A stretch of DNA of 64,000 nt from Daejeonella rubra. GTDB lineage: Bacteria; Bacteroidota; Bacteroidia; Sphingobacteriales; Sphingobacteriaceae. The position numbers and the translations under genes were made by a program. This document shows positions 36,276-45,939 of the stretch, in pieces. Below the pieces are notes generated by a model. The model was not told the origin of the DNA. It made no database searches and saw only the letters and a list, made by a program, of their open reading frames with translations. How positions within the stretch are numbered: the stretch's first letter is position 1; every line of letters starts with the position of its first letter. The stretch covers positions 31,524 through 95,523 of the forward strand of contig NZ_FNHH01000016.1 in assembly GCF_900103545.1 (NCBI RefSeq). The letters are read 5' to 3'.

Positions 36276-37004
36276 TTAAACATTTCCCCAGCCATTGGTC
36301 AAAACATCAGCAATGTGCATTGTTCTGATCTTTATGTTATGCTGATCAATGTAGGCTTGCAGATTTATAAGACATGAGGAATCTGTTGAGATTATATAAT
36401 CAGCACCCATTTCAAGGGCATTATTTATCTTTTGTTCTGCCATAGCACTGGAAATACCATCAAATTTAACGGCAAATGTTCCACCAAATCCGCAGCATAC
36501 ATCAGTATCCTTCATTTCTACAAGCTCAAGTCCATGAACTTTGCTTAATAATTGCCTTGGTTCAGCCTTAATATTGCATTCTCTTAGACCGGAACAAGAA
36601 TCATGATATACAGCCCTACCTTCAAGCTCAGCACCGAAATAATCCTTTTTAATTATATTAACAAGGAAATCACTTAGCTCATGAATATTACTCTGAATGG
36701 CTCTGCATTTATTATGCACTACTGTATTGGTAAACAGATCATTAAAGGAGTTCTTTACCATTCCTGTACAGGATGCAGATGGTGATACGATATAATTAGT
36801 TTCGGAAAAATCATTCAGAAATTTACCACCTACTACTTTTGCTTCTTCCCAGAAACCTGCATTGTATGCTGGCTGGCCACAACAGGTCTGTTCTGCATTG
36901 TATACCACCTTACATCCAGCCTTTTCAAGGATTTTAATTGTATTAAAAGCTGTTTGAGGATAAAGCTGGTCAATAAAGCAGGGAATAAATAATTCAACGG
37001 TCAT
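36276..37004 (-). CDS. LutA/GlpC-like cysteine-rich Fe-S protein
   Basis: A 242-residue protein made of two CCG domains: CCGQPAYNAGFWEEA at about 41-55 and DVCCGFGGTF at about 171-180, with a HDSCSGLRE motif between them. This is the layout of LutA, a subunit of the LutABC lactate oxidation complex, and of the glycolate oxidase/heterodisulfide-reductase subunit family. LutB and LutC are not adjacent; the neighbour is a transporter. It is likely to act in lactate or similar hydroxyacid oxidation. It converges on the Rrf2 gene with a 29-bp gap. Confidence 0.85.
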   Translation of the reverse strand: MTVELFIPCFIDQLYPQTAFNTIKILEKAGCKVVYNAEQTCCGQPAYNAGFWEEAKVVGGKFLNDFSETNYIVSPSASCTGMVKNSFNDLFTNTVVHNKCRAIQSNIHELSDFLVNIIKKDYFGAELEGRAVYHDSCSGLRECNIKAEPRQLLSKVHGLELVEMKDTDVCCGFGGTFAVKFDGISSAMAEQKINNALEMGADYIISTDSSCLINLQAYIDQHNIKIRTMHIADVLTNGWGNV

Positions 37005-37043
37005 AGAGGGTTTCTTAAACAGCGCTAAATTCAGAAAAAAAAA

Positions 37044-38354
37044 CTACTCCACAGGCAATGAAGCAGAAGATTCTGATTTTAAAAACAAGAGTGACAATAA
37101 AATCAATAAACCAATGATAAAAAAGCCAGCAAGACTTATGGCTGAATTCCGCATGCTGCCTGTAAACTCCTCAATATATGCAAAGCTGAATAATCCGATT
37201 ACGATAGCTATTTTCTCAGTAACATCATAAAAACTAAAGAAAGAAGCAGTATCGGGAGTGTTTTCAGGCAAAAATTTGGAATAAGTAGATCTTGAGATAG
37301 ATTGTATACCTCCCATTACGAGTCCCACAACAGCAGCAATTACATAGAACTGAACCTCATTTTGTATATAATAGGCTGCTGCACAAACACCTATCCATAC
37401 CAATAAAACAGCAATTATAACTTGAATGTTTCCATATTTCTTCGCGAAGTATGACATGATCAGAGCCCCTAAAATAGCTACCAGCTGTATAATTAGTATA
37501 ATCACTATTAACTTAGAAGTACCTAATTTCAGAACCTTTTCACCAAAGCCTGCAGCTACAAGCATAATTGTTTGAACACCCATAGAATAAAAAAAGAATC
37601 CCAGAAGAAACCTTTTCAGGATCACCATTTTCTTTAACTGATGCCAGACCTTCACAAGTTCCTGAAAACCACTTTTAACATCAACTTTAGATAGTTTATC
37701 ATAATTTGGGCTTCCTGCAGGCAATTTCCTGAAAGGAATCTGTGAAAATGATATCCACCAGATACCAACTAATAAAAATGATAAACGTGCTGGCAATGAA
37801 GGATCTGTGATTCCAAATAATTCAGGTTTTAATACAAAAACAAAGCAAATGATCTGCAATAAAACACTTCCAACATAGCCATAAGCAAATCCTTTGGCAC
37901 TAACCCTATCCTGTTGATCAATTGTAGCTATTTCGGGGAGATAAGAATTATTGAACATCACACCACCAATATAACCCATAGCAGCAAGGGTAAAACAAAT
38001 AATGCCTAATTCCAGCGTCTCGAGCTTAAAAAAGAATAATCCTGCACAGGCAAAACTGCCGATATAGGTAAAAGCTTTCATAAACACCTTTTTATTCCCC
38101 CTGAAATCTGCAATAGAGGATAATACAGGAAGCAGCAATGCCATAATCAAATATGCAACTGAAAGAGCATAATTGGAAAGGGCAGTATTCGTAAATATTC
38201 TTCCAAAAAAAGTCACCTTATCACCGTTTTGCTGCGTAGTGGTAATTATGGTATAATATGCAGGGAAAATTGTAGAAGTAATAACAAGGTTATAAGCAGA
38301 GTTCGACCAGTCAAACATGGCCCATGCCTTAATAGTAGCTTTATTATTGCGCAT
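37044..38354 (-). CDS. UMF1 family MFS transporter
   Basis: A 436-residue inner-membrane protein with about twelve helices, of the UMF1/Atg22-like branch of the major facilitator superfamily. The opening KAWAMFDWSNSAYNLVITS is the family hallmark, and GGIQSISRSTYSKFLPE is the second. UMF1 relatives export amino acids in yeast vacuoles; the bacterial substrates are not known to me. It is 39 bp upstream of the LutA-like gene on the same strand, which makes a shared transcript plausible. Confidence 0.85.
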   Translation of the reverse strand: MRNNKATIKAWAMFDWSNSAYNLVITSTIFPAYYTIITTTQQNGDKVTFFGRIFTNTALSNYALSVAYLIMALLLPVLSSIADFRGNKKVFMKAFTYIGSFACAGLFFFKLETLELGIICFTLAAMGYIGGVMFNNSYLPEIATIDQQDRVSAKGFAYGYVGSVLLQIICFVFVLKPELFGITDPSLPARLSFLLVGIWWISFSQIPFRKLPAGSPNYDKLSKVDVKSGFQELVKVWHQLKKMVILKRFLLGFFFYSMGVQTIMLVAAGFGEKVLKLGTSKLIVIILIIQLVAILGALIMSYFAKKYGNIQVIIAVLLVWIGVCAAAYYIQNEVQFYVIAAVVGLVMGGIQSISRSTYSKFLPENTPDTASFFSFYDVTEKIAIVIGLFSFAYIEEFTGSMRNSAISLAGFFIIGLLILLSLLFLKSESSASLPVE

Positions 38355-38484
38355 TTATCAGATCAAGACATTTTTAATCAAATGCAACCCTAACAGGTTA
38401 ATAATTTGAATAGGTCAGGAAGTCAAAATAAAGAAAAATAATCAATCTTAAAGAAAATTAAAGTGCTATAAATTCAAAGAACTA

Positions 38485-39204
38485 TTAATTAATAGATTTT
38501 AAACTGGAAGCTCCGGATTCATCATTTGTAATTTTAACAGGTTTACCACGATATTCCACTTTACTTGCACCTCTTGAACTTATGTCCAGTTCATTTAATA
38601 CATTGATACGTGAATGACTAGCTCCAGAGGTATTTATCCTGTATTTCCCGACTATCAGATCCAATGCTTCGATCTCACTTGAACCAGAAAGGTCCAGTTC
38701 ATGAGATCCAGCCTGACCTTTTAGAATAATCTCGGAAGAACCACTTGATGACGTCATTAGATTTGCGGCGTTCAAATCTAATATCACTTTACTTGAACCC
38801 TGCAAATCGATTGCAAAATCCTGAACATTTAACTTCCCATCACTTATAATTTCTACTGCACCAGAAGCATCAATTCCATCGAAAGTCCTGGAACCAAGGT
38901 AAATTGTTATTGGACCAGAATCACAAAAACTACCATCCATATCTATCAATAAGGTATTTCCCTTAACCTTTGTTTGTATTTCCTTTTGGATATTATCATC
39001 CGCAACTATCCTCAAAGAACTAAGTGAATCCTGTCTAAGCACTACTTTCATCGACCCACTGGTTTCGATTTTTGTAAAAGGATCTATATTTCTGTTCTCT
39101 GTAACCTGATTACCAGATCCACTTATACAATTCATTTCACCGCAGGAGCTAAGAAGCAGGATACCTATGAAAGGAACTGAAAATATAAAAAAGAGCTTTT
39201 TCAT
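38485..39204 (-). CDS. Head-GIN domain (DUF2807) lipoprotein
   Basis: About 239 residues from the ATG at 39204; a longer frame starting at 39234 adds a non-signal leader and would overlap the likely promoter region. It has a lipoprotein signal (ILLLSSC, Cys about residue 20) and then a putative auto-transporter adhesin-like head-GIN domain, a right-handed parallel beta-helix of repeating G-S-S-E/K units (FDGIDASGAVEIIS, LDLSGSSEIEALD, ISSRGASKVEYRG). Function is unknown. A perfect 18-bp palindrome lies about 38 bp upstream of the start. Confidence 0.85.
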   Translation of the reverse strand: MKKLFFIFSVPFIGILLLSSCGEMNCISGSGNQVTENRNIDPFTKIETSGSMKVVLRQDSLSSLRIVADDNIQKEIQTKVKGNTLLIDMDGSFCDSGPITIYLGSRTFDGIDASGAVEIISDGKLNVQDFAIDLQGSSKVILDLNAANLMTSSSGSSEIILKGQAGSHELDLSGSSEIEALDLIVGKYRINTSGASHSRINVLNELDISSRGASKVEYRGKPVKITNDESGASSLKSIN

Positions 39205-39241
39205 GATGTTTTTTATTTTAGGACAACGAGGCATAATGTTA

Positions 39242-39259
39242 TGTTACATTAATGTAACA
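39242..39259. promoter_or_regulatory. Perfect 18-bp palindrome upstream of the head-GIN gene
   Basis: TGTTACATT is followed directly by its reverse complement AATGTAACA, with no spacer. It is centred 46 bp before the head-GIN start codon. The half site TGTTAC is reminiscent of Crp-family or other dimeric regulators, but I cannot name the protein. Confidence 0.6.
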
Positions 39260-39405
39260 ATAAAATGTATTCGATTCAATTGAAATTTCGTTTCGGGATA
39301 TATTTGTAACTGAAATAAGCTATAAACATATAAAACTATGATAACCCTAAAATCAAATTTCCTTACAGGACTTTTAAGGTATTGAATTCGGAAAACAACT
39401 ATGAA

Positions 39406-41298
39406 TTATAAATAGTAATATTCTCCATTAACCTTGACAGTTCCTGCATCCAGAAGCATTCGGATGACATTTAATTTTTCATTGTCATTTCCTATATGCA
39501 AACATTCAATTAGTTCAGTCAGATGCAATGGTTTTTTACTTAGTTCATCAAGTATTGATTTAACCATTTCATCCGTACTTCCGGCCTTCTTTACAGCCTT
39601 TTTATTTTCAAGACATACATCACAAACTCCGCAAACTGGTGCATGAGTTTCATTGAAATAATTTAACAGTTGCTGGCTTCTGCACTTATTATTAACCGCA
39701 TAGCTAATAATCGCTTCAATCTGCGATTTATGAACCTGGTAACGATCTGCATGATATCTTCTATCAATTAAAAGGTGTGAAGTATCAACCCGTGGTTTAA
39801 TAAAAAGTAAATGAGGCTTATCTGTTTGCTCAATATAATTAATGATCTGCAGCGTCTGAAGCTTTTCCAGAATTTTGACAATTTCCGAACGGCTTATTCC
39901 CAGTCTTTTCCCAAGGTCGCTTTCTTTAACCGCTGACAGTTGGTCAAAAATACCGCCATATGATCTTAAAAGCACCTTAATAAACTGATCATAAGCAGGT
40001 TGCTCAACCTGAAATCGGTAAAGATCTGCAGATCCGGATAATACTTGAACTCTTGATGGCAGAAAAACAGTTTCAGTCAGAGCTATGTATTCATCATGCT
40101 CAAGAAATTTAATGGCATGCAATGTTCTGAATGGATCAAGTTTAAAACGGCTGCAAAAATCGGCGAGGTCAAATTCCAGAGATAATCCTTCCCCTGCACC
40201 ATATGCGAGCTGATAATAATTGCCTAAATGATGATAGATCTGTTTGATCTCTTCAATTGAAGGATATTGCTGCTCTAACCTGTTTTTAAGCTGAAGTACA
40301 TCTGAATTATTATAAAAAAGGACTACATAGGCCTTTTTTTCATCTCTGCCTGCCCTTCCAGCTTCCTGATAATAGGCCTCAAGACTTTCAGGGAGATCAA
40401 GGTGAACAACAAACCGTACATCAGCTTTGTCGATACCCATCCCAAAAGCGTTCGTTGCCACTATTACCTTCACCTCAGAATTTTTCCAGGCAGACTGCTT
40501 TTTCATTCTAAGTGGCGTATCCAGACCTGCATGATAAAAATCAGCAGAAATACCCTGCATGGTAAGCTGTCTTGCCACTTCCTGAGTTTGCCTTCTGTTC
40601 CTGACGTAGACAATGCCGGTTCCTTTTACATTTTTGGCAATAGAAAAGAGTTTTCTGAGTTTATTTTCCTCATTATAAACCAGATAACTAAGGTTTTTCC
40701 GTTCAAAGGATTTCCTGAAAACCTGCGGATCTCTAAAATTTAATTTTGTTTGGATATCTGCTGCTACCCTTTCAGTAGCTGTTGCAGTGAGAGCCAATAT
40801 GGGAACATTAGGATGTATCTCTCTAAGTTCTGCCAGATGTAAATAGGGTGGTCTGAAATCATAGCCCCATTGCGAGATACAGTGTGCCTCATCAATAGCG
40901 ATCAAATTAACCTTCATGTGCCTGATCCTTACCCTGACAAGATCAGATAAAAGCCTCTCAGGGGATAGGTAAAGGAATTTAATATCCCCATAGATACAAT
41001 TATCAAGGGCAATATCCACCTCCCGTTTTCCCATTCCGGAAATGATAGCTATCGCTTTAATTCCCTTTTCTTTAAGATTTTCAACCTGATCTTTCATCAA
41101 AGCGATCAGGGGCGAAACCACAATACATATTCCGGGTTTTAACAGAGCCGGAACCTGAAAACAAAGTGATTTGCCTCCACCAGTTGGCATCAGTGCAAGG
41201 GTATCCTTTCCATCTAAAACTGACTGTATGATATCCTCCTGAAGCGGACGAAATCTATTAAACCCCCAATATCTTGAAAGAATATTGTGAATCGTCAT
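39406..41298 (-). CDS. RecQ family ATP-dependent DNA helicase, no HRDC domain
   Basis: A 630-residue 3'-5' DNA helicase. Walker A TGGGKS is at residues 39-44, DEAH at 136-139 (AIDEAHCISQWGYDFRP), motif V/VI is in YYQEAGRAGRDE. The RecQ zinc-binding region carries CRSQQLLNYF and CGVCDVCLEN. A winged-helix-like C-terminus (LTELIECLHIGND) is present, but no HRDC domain. It is the short RecQ type often found as a second copy in Bacteroidota. It stands alone; a full-length RecQ may exist elsewhere. Confidence 0.9.
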   Translation of the reverse strand: MTIHNILSRYWGFNRFRPLQEDIIQSVLDGKDTLALMPTGGGKSLCFQVPALLKPGICIVVSPLIALMKDQVENLKEKGIKAIAIISGMGKREVDIALDNCIYGDIKFLYLSPERLLSDLVRVRIRHMKVNLIAIDEAHCISQWGYDFRPPYLHLAELREIHPNVPILALTATATERVAADIQTKLNFRDPQVFRKSFERKNLSYLVYNEENKLRKLFSIAKNVKGTGIVYVRNRRQTQEVARQLTMQGISADFYHAGLDTPLRMKKQSAWKNSEVKVIVATNAFGMGIDKADVRFVVHLDLPESLEAYYQEAGRAGRDEKKAYVVLFYNNSDVLQLKNRLEQQYPSIEEIKQIYHHLGNYYQLAYGAGEGLSLEFDLADFCSRFKLDPFRTLHAIKFLEHDEYIALTETVFLPSRVQVLSGSADLYRFQVEQPAYDQFIKVLLRSYGGIFDQLSAVKESDLGKRLGISRSEIVKILEKLQTLQIINYIEQTDKPHLLFIKPRVDTSHLLIDRRYHADRYQVHKSQIEAIISYAVNNKCRSQQLLNYFNETHAPVCGVCDVCLENKKAVKKAGSTDEMVKSILDELSKKPLHLTELIECLHIGNDNEKLNVIRMLLDAGTVKVNGEYYYL

Positions 41299-41410
41299 AA
41301 TAACAATGTCTGTTCAGGGTAAGAAATAAAAATCATCGATCAGGAGAAGAAATTTGATAATACCAAAACTATGAATATTTGCTAAATTGCGTGTCCAATT
41401 AGATAAATAC

Positions 41411-44400
41411 ATGAATAGATCGATATTTTTTATTTTAAGTATATTACTTACTTCACAGTTGTTTGCTCAAACAACTCCAAAATGGAATGTTGAAAAACCT
41501 ACGGGACCTTCAAAATCATTAACATTCCAAACCAATGAAGGAACATGGATGAATCTGGATGTAAGTCCGGATGGACAAACGATTGTTTTTGATTTACTGG
41601 GTGATATCTACAAAATGCCCCTTACCGGAGGAAAAGCTGTTTTACTTGCAGGAGGTATGGCGTCGGAAGTACAGCCAAGGTTCAGCCCTAATGGAAAATT
41701 CATTTCCTACACAAGCGATAAAGATGGCGGTGATAATATATGGGTCATGAATGCTGACGGATCTGGAAAAAGGGCAATTACAAAAGAAAGTTTCAGACTC
41801 CTTAATAATGCTGTCTGGACCCCAGATAACCAATACCTGATTGCCAGAAAACATTTTACCAGCGGCAGATCATTGGGAGCAGGTGAAATGTGGATGTACC
41901 ATATTGCAGGAGGTGGTGAGGGTGTACAGCTGACAAAAAGGAAAAATGATCAGCAGGATGCTGGAGAACCTGAGATCTCTCCGGATGGGAAATTTGTCTA
42001 TTTTTCTGAGGATGTAAGTCAGGGTCCCAATTTCCAATACAATAAAGACCCAAATGGCGAAATTTACAATATCCGTCGTTTAAACCGATTAACAGGTGAA
42101 ATTGAAACGGTTGCAGGTGGCAACGGAGGTGCTATTCGTCCGGAGATCTCACCTGATGGTAAATTTCTTGCCTTTGTTAGAAGAGTGCGTTTGAAATCGG
42201 AGTTATTTATACAGGATCTGCAGACTGGTGAAGAATGGTCTGTTTACGATAACCTTACCCACGATATGCAGGAGGCATGGGCTATTTTCGGACCATACCC
42301 AAATTTTGCATGGACTCCCGACAGTAAAAACATCATTTTCTACGCTCAGGGAAAGATCAGGAATCTTGAAGTTTTAACCCAATATTTGAGTGAAATTCCA
42401 TTTGATGTAACTGTTAATCAAACCATAACGGATGCTTTGCATTTTGAACAAAAAGTATTCAGTGAAGAGTTTGATGTAAAAATGATCCGTCAGTTAGCTA
42501 CATCTCCGGATGGTAAAAAGGTTGCGTTTAATGCTGCAGGATTTATATATCTTAAAAATCTGCCGAATGGCAAATCTGAACGTATTTCAACGGGTAATGA
42601 ATTTGAATTTGAACCCGAATTTAGTCCGGATGGTAAATTTCTGGTCTTTGTTAAATGGAGTGATGAAAACCGTGGTTCCATCATGAAATTAAGTCTGAAG
42701 GATACTATTTTAACAAAAATGACCCCTGAAAAGGGATACTACTATAGTCCTAAGTTTTCAAACAAGGGAGATAAGATCGTATACAGAAAAGGTGTAGGAA
42801 ATGATGTGTTGGGATATCCGTTCGGCAAAAATCCAGGAATTTATGTTATACCAACAGAAGGTGGAACTCCGTTGAAAGTACTTGACAATGGTATAAGGCC
42901 GATCTTCAGTTCTGATGACGGCCGAATATTTTTCCAGAGTTCTGAGGGAGGTAAAAAAGCATTAAAGAGTACTGATCTTAATGGTGGAAATATCCGGACT
43001 CATTATACTTCCACTTATGCTAATTTATTTAACCCAAGCCCTGATGGCAAGTGGATCGCATTTACTGAATTATTCAATGTTTACATAACTCCATTAACTA
43101 TCACCGGCACCCCTCTTGACCTTTCATCAGGAAACAAATCCTTACCATTAACTAAAGTAAGTAAAGATGCAGGGACATATATTCACTGGAGCAAAGATTC
43201 ACAACGGCTAAACTGGACTCTGGGTTCACGCTATTTCTCAAAAGAAATTAAGAATTCTTTTGCATTCCTTGGGGGAGCAAGTGACAAGGCGAATCGTGCT
43301 GACACCTTAGGTATAGATCTGGAACTTAAATTAAAATCAGACAAACCAGAAGGAAAAATAGCAATAACAAATGCCAGGATCATTACCATGAAGGGAGATG
43401 AAGTAATAGAAAACGGCACTATTGTGATTGAAAACAATAAGATCATTGCGGTTGGAGCCAAAATAGCTATTCCGGATGATGCAAAATTGATCGATGGAAC
43501 TGGAAAGACCATTATGCCGGGTATTGTTGATGTGCATAGTCATTTAAGAGCAAGCTATGATGGTGTTTCACCGCAGCAGGATTGGAGCTATTTTGCAAAT
43601 CTTGCTTTTGGAGTAACAACATCACATGATCCATCTGCCAATACAGAAATGATCTTTAGTCAGGCAGATATGGTGAAAGCCGGAACTATGGTTGGGCCAA
43701 GGGTTTATTCAACAGGCACCATTTTATATGGTGCTGATGGCGACTTTAAAACAGTGGTTAACAGTCTGGAAGACGCGCGTTCAGCACTCAGAAGAATGAA
43801 AGCTGTTGGTGCATTTTCTGTAAAATCATACAATCAGCCGAGGCGTGAGCAGCGTCAGCAGATCATTCAGGCAGCAAGAGAATTGCAAATGGAAGTAGTC
43901 CCTGAAGGAGGATCAACCTTCGTTCATAATATAACTCATGTTCAGGATGGCCATACCAGTCTGGAGCATAATATCCCTCCTGCTCCACTTTACAAGGATG
44001 TGAATACATTATGGAATAAGAGTACAACATCTTATACTCCGACCCTTATCGTAGCTTATGGGGCACAATCCGGCGAAAACTATTGGTACGATAGAACCAA
44101 TGTTTGGGAAAACGAGCGTTTATTAAGCTTTACCCCAAGAACGATCATTGATTCCAGATCCAGAAGAAGAACTACCTCAGAATTTGCCGATTATGGTCAT
44201 ATACAAGTTTCAAGGGCAGCAAAAGTATTACAGGATGGCGGCACAAAAGTTAATCTGGGTGCACATGGACAACTTCAGGGCTTGGGAGCGCATTGGGAAT
44301 TATGGATGTTTGCACAGGGAGGTATGTCTGCGCTTCAGGCAATCAGAAGCGCAACATTAAATGGAGCCGAGCATTTGGGCATGGGAAAGGAAATTGGCTC

Positions 44401-44650
44401 CTTAGAAAATGGCAAACTGGCTGACATGATCATTCTGGATGCTAATCCCCTGGATGATATCAGAAACACTGAGAAAATTAAATATGTGATCATTAACGGC
44501 AGAGTTTATGATTCAGCAACGATGAACGAAACTATAAGCAGAGAAAAATCGCGCAACCTCTTCTGGTGGCAGATGAGCAGGTCTGAAAGCTTCACTATTC
44601 CACAGGGAAATGTTGAAACATATACATTTACTCATCCGGAATGTGATTAA
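41411..44650 (+). CDS. Secreted TolB-like propeller/amidohydrolase fusion
   Basis: About 1079 residues from the ATG at 41411, which opens a clean signal peptide (MNRSIFFILSILLTSQLFAQ); the in-frame upstream start at 41387 is rejected for this reason. Residues 40-640 hold WD40-like/TolB beta-propeller repeats (recurrent SPDGKFLVF-type blades). Residues 660-1060 form an amidohydrolase of the imidazolonepropionase-like group, with the metal motif VDVHSHL, a late NLGAHGQLQGLGAHWEL segment and AIRSATLNGAEHLGMG. Likely periplasmic. The substrate, perhaps a peptide or cyclic amide, is unknown. It is followed by a strong terminator. Confidence 0.88.
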   Translation: MNRSIFFILSILLTSQLFAQTTPKWNVEKPTGPSKSLTFQTNEGTWMNLDVSPDGQTIVFDLLGDIYKMPLTGGKAVLLAGGMASEVQPRFSPNGKFISYTSDKDGGDNIWVMNADGSGKRAITKESFRLLNNAVWTPDNQYLIARKHFTSGRSLGAGEMWMYHIAGGGEGVQLTKRKNDQQDAGEPEISPDGKFVYFSEDVSQGPNFQYNKDPNGEIYNIRRLNRLTGEIETVAGGNGGAIRPEISPDGKFLAFVRRVRLKSELFIQDLQTGEEWSVYDNLTHDMQEAWAIFGPYPNFAWTPDSKNIIFYAQGKIRNLEVLTQYLSEIPFDVTVNQTITDALHFEQKVFSEEFDVKMIRQLATSPDGKKVAFNAAGFIYLKNLPNGKSERISTGNEFEFEPEFSPDGKFLVFVKWSDENRGSIMKLSLKDTILTKMTPEKGYYYSPKFSNKGDKIVYRKGVGNDVLGYPFGKNPGIYVIPTEGGTPLKVLDNGIRPIFSSDDGRIFFQSSEGGKKALKSTDLNGGNIRTHYTSTYANLFNPSPDGKWIAFTELFNVYITPLTITGTPLDLSSGNKSLPLTKVSKDAGTYIHWSKDSQRLNWTLGSRYFSKEIKNSFAFLGGASDKANRADTLGIDLELKLKSDKPEGKIAITNARIITMKGDEVIENGTIVIENNKIIAVGAKIAIPDDAKLIDGTGKTIMPGIVDVHSHLRASYDGVSPQQDWSYFANLAFGVTTSHDPSANTEMIFSQADMVKAGTMVGPRVYSTGTILYGADGDFKTVVNSLEDARSALRRMKAVGAFSVKSYNQPRREQRQQIIQAARELQMEVVPEGGSTFVHNITHVQDGHTSLEHNIPPAPLYKDVNTLWNKSTTSYTPTLIVAYGAQSGENYWYDRTNVWENERLLSFTPRTIIDSRSRRRTTSEFADYGHIQVSRAAKVLQDGGTKVNLGAHGQLQGLGAHWELWMFAQGGMSALQAIRSATLNGAEHLGMGKEIGSLENGKLADMIILDANPLDDIRNTEKIKYVIINGRVYDSATMNETISREKSRNLFWWQMSRSESFTIPQGNVETYTFTHPECD

Positions 44651-44672
44651 AACACAAGTTTAAATAGATTTT

Positions 44673-44712
44673 AACGCTGACAGAATTCAAAAATCTGTCA
44701 GCGTTTTTTTAT
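44673..44712 (+). terminator. Intrinsic terminator of the amidohydrolase gene
   Basis: Perfect 12-bp arms (AACGCTGACAGA and its complement at 44694-44705) with a 9-base loop and a following T-run. Confidence 0.9.
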
Positions 44713-45918
44713 TTAAATATTCTGGGCAATAACAAAACCACTCGACCAGGCCCATTGAAAGTTATATCCGCCAAGCCATCCTGTAACATCGACGCACTCA
44801 CCTCCAAAATATAATCCGGGAACCTTTTTTGATTCAAGTGTTTTTGAGGAAAGTTCATCCGTTGCCACTCCACCCCTCATCACTTCCGCCTTATCGTATC
44901 CTTTGTCGCCTGCCGGTTTAACATCAAATTTATGAATCTGCTGATCGATCAGTAGTAAGTCTTCCCTGGTCAATGAAGCAAGGTTCTTCTCTACAGGCAA
45001 ATATTTGTCAAGTGCATCTGCAAATTTTCGGGTGAAAAGGTCTGAAAGAAGTCCCAGAAGTGTTTTTCGGCCATTAACCAGCTTTTGTGACTGAATAATT
45101 TCAGTGATATTATCATTTGGAAGCAGGTCTATCCTGATCTGCTCACCTGGTTTCCAGTACGATGAAATTTGCAGTATAGCCGGTCCACTCAGGCCCCAAT
45201 GCGTGAATAAAATATTTTCTTCGAAGCTTATTTTGTCATTAGAAACCCTGCAAAAAATCGAATTACCACTAAGCTTTGCATACCAATCGGCATCCTTTCC
45301 TGTAATAGTAAGAGGGACTAATGCGGGAGCCGTTTCGGTTATTTTCATTCCGAATTGCCTCGCTACTTTCAAACCAAAGTCAGTTGCACCCATTTTGGGA
45401 ATTGGCAAGCCACCGGCAGCAATTACTACACTGGGAGCAATTACTTCTTTAAGTTTATTGGCAAGAGTATAAGTGATCTTAAAATCACCCGACTCCAATT
45501 TCACCACCTCTTTAACTTCAGCATTAGTAAGGATCTTTTGCCCGAGGTCTGCACAAAGTGATTCAAAAACACGAACAATATCTTTGGCATTATTACTCTC
45601 CGGGAATAACTGACCCAGCGTCTTTTCCTGTCCGTTTATACCATAAGTTTCAAAAAAACTGATCGTATCTTCAACAGAATATTGCGAAAATGCTGACTTA
45701 CAAAAATGAGGATTCGCTGAAATAAAATTAGATTCTCCGGAATACAGATTGGTATAATTACACCGTCCTCCACCCGAAATCAGGATCTTGGCTCCAACTT
45801 TTTCATTCTTTTCAAGTATCAAAGTTCTTTTGCCTAGATATCCGGCCTGCACCGCACACATTAGTCCGCAGGCTCCACCACCAATAATTACAGCATCAAA
45901 AGTATCTCCCATATTCAT
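44713..45918 (-). CDS. BaiN/RdsA-like flavoprotein (HI0933 family)
   Basis: A 401-residue NAD(P)/FAD-dependent oxidoreductase. The dinucleotide-binding motif AVIIGGGACGLMCAVQAG is at the N-terminus, and GAKILISGGGRCNYTN, ENILFTHWGLSGPAIL and a C-terminal YFGGECVDVTGWLGGYNFQWAWSSG segment are diagnostic of the HI0933/YhiN/BaiN family. Family members reduce bile-acid or other enoyl substrates in a few cases; the role here is unknown. It is the downstream partner of tex, 21 bp away. Confidence 0.9.
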   Translation of the reverse strand: MNMGDTFDAVIIGGGACGLMCAVQAGYLGKRTLILEKNEKVGAKILISGGGRCNYTNLYSGESNFISANPHFCKSAFSQYSVEDTISFFETYGINGQEKTLGQLFPESNNAKDIVRVFESLCADLGQKILTNAEVKEVVKLESGDFKITYTLANKLKEVIAPSVVIAAGGLPIPKMGATDFGLKVARQFGMKITETAPALVPLTITGKDADWYAKLSGNSIFCRVSNDKISFEENILFTHWGLSGPAILQISSYWKPGEQIRIDLLPNDNITEIIQSQKLVNGRKTLLGLLSDLFTRKFADALDKYLPVEKNLASLTREDLLLIDQQIHKFDVKPAGDKGYDKAEVMRGGVATDELSSKTLESKKVPGLYFGGECVDVTGWLGGYNFQWAWSSGFVIAQNI

Positions 45919-45939
45919 CGCAAAGATAAACCGATAAGT

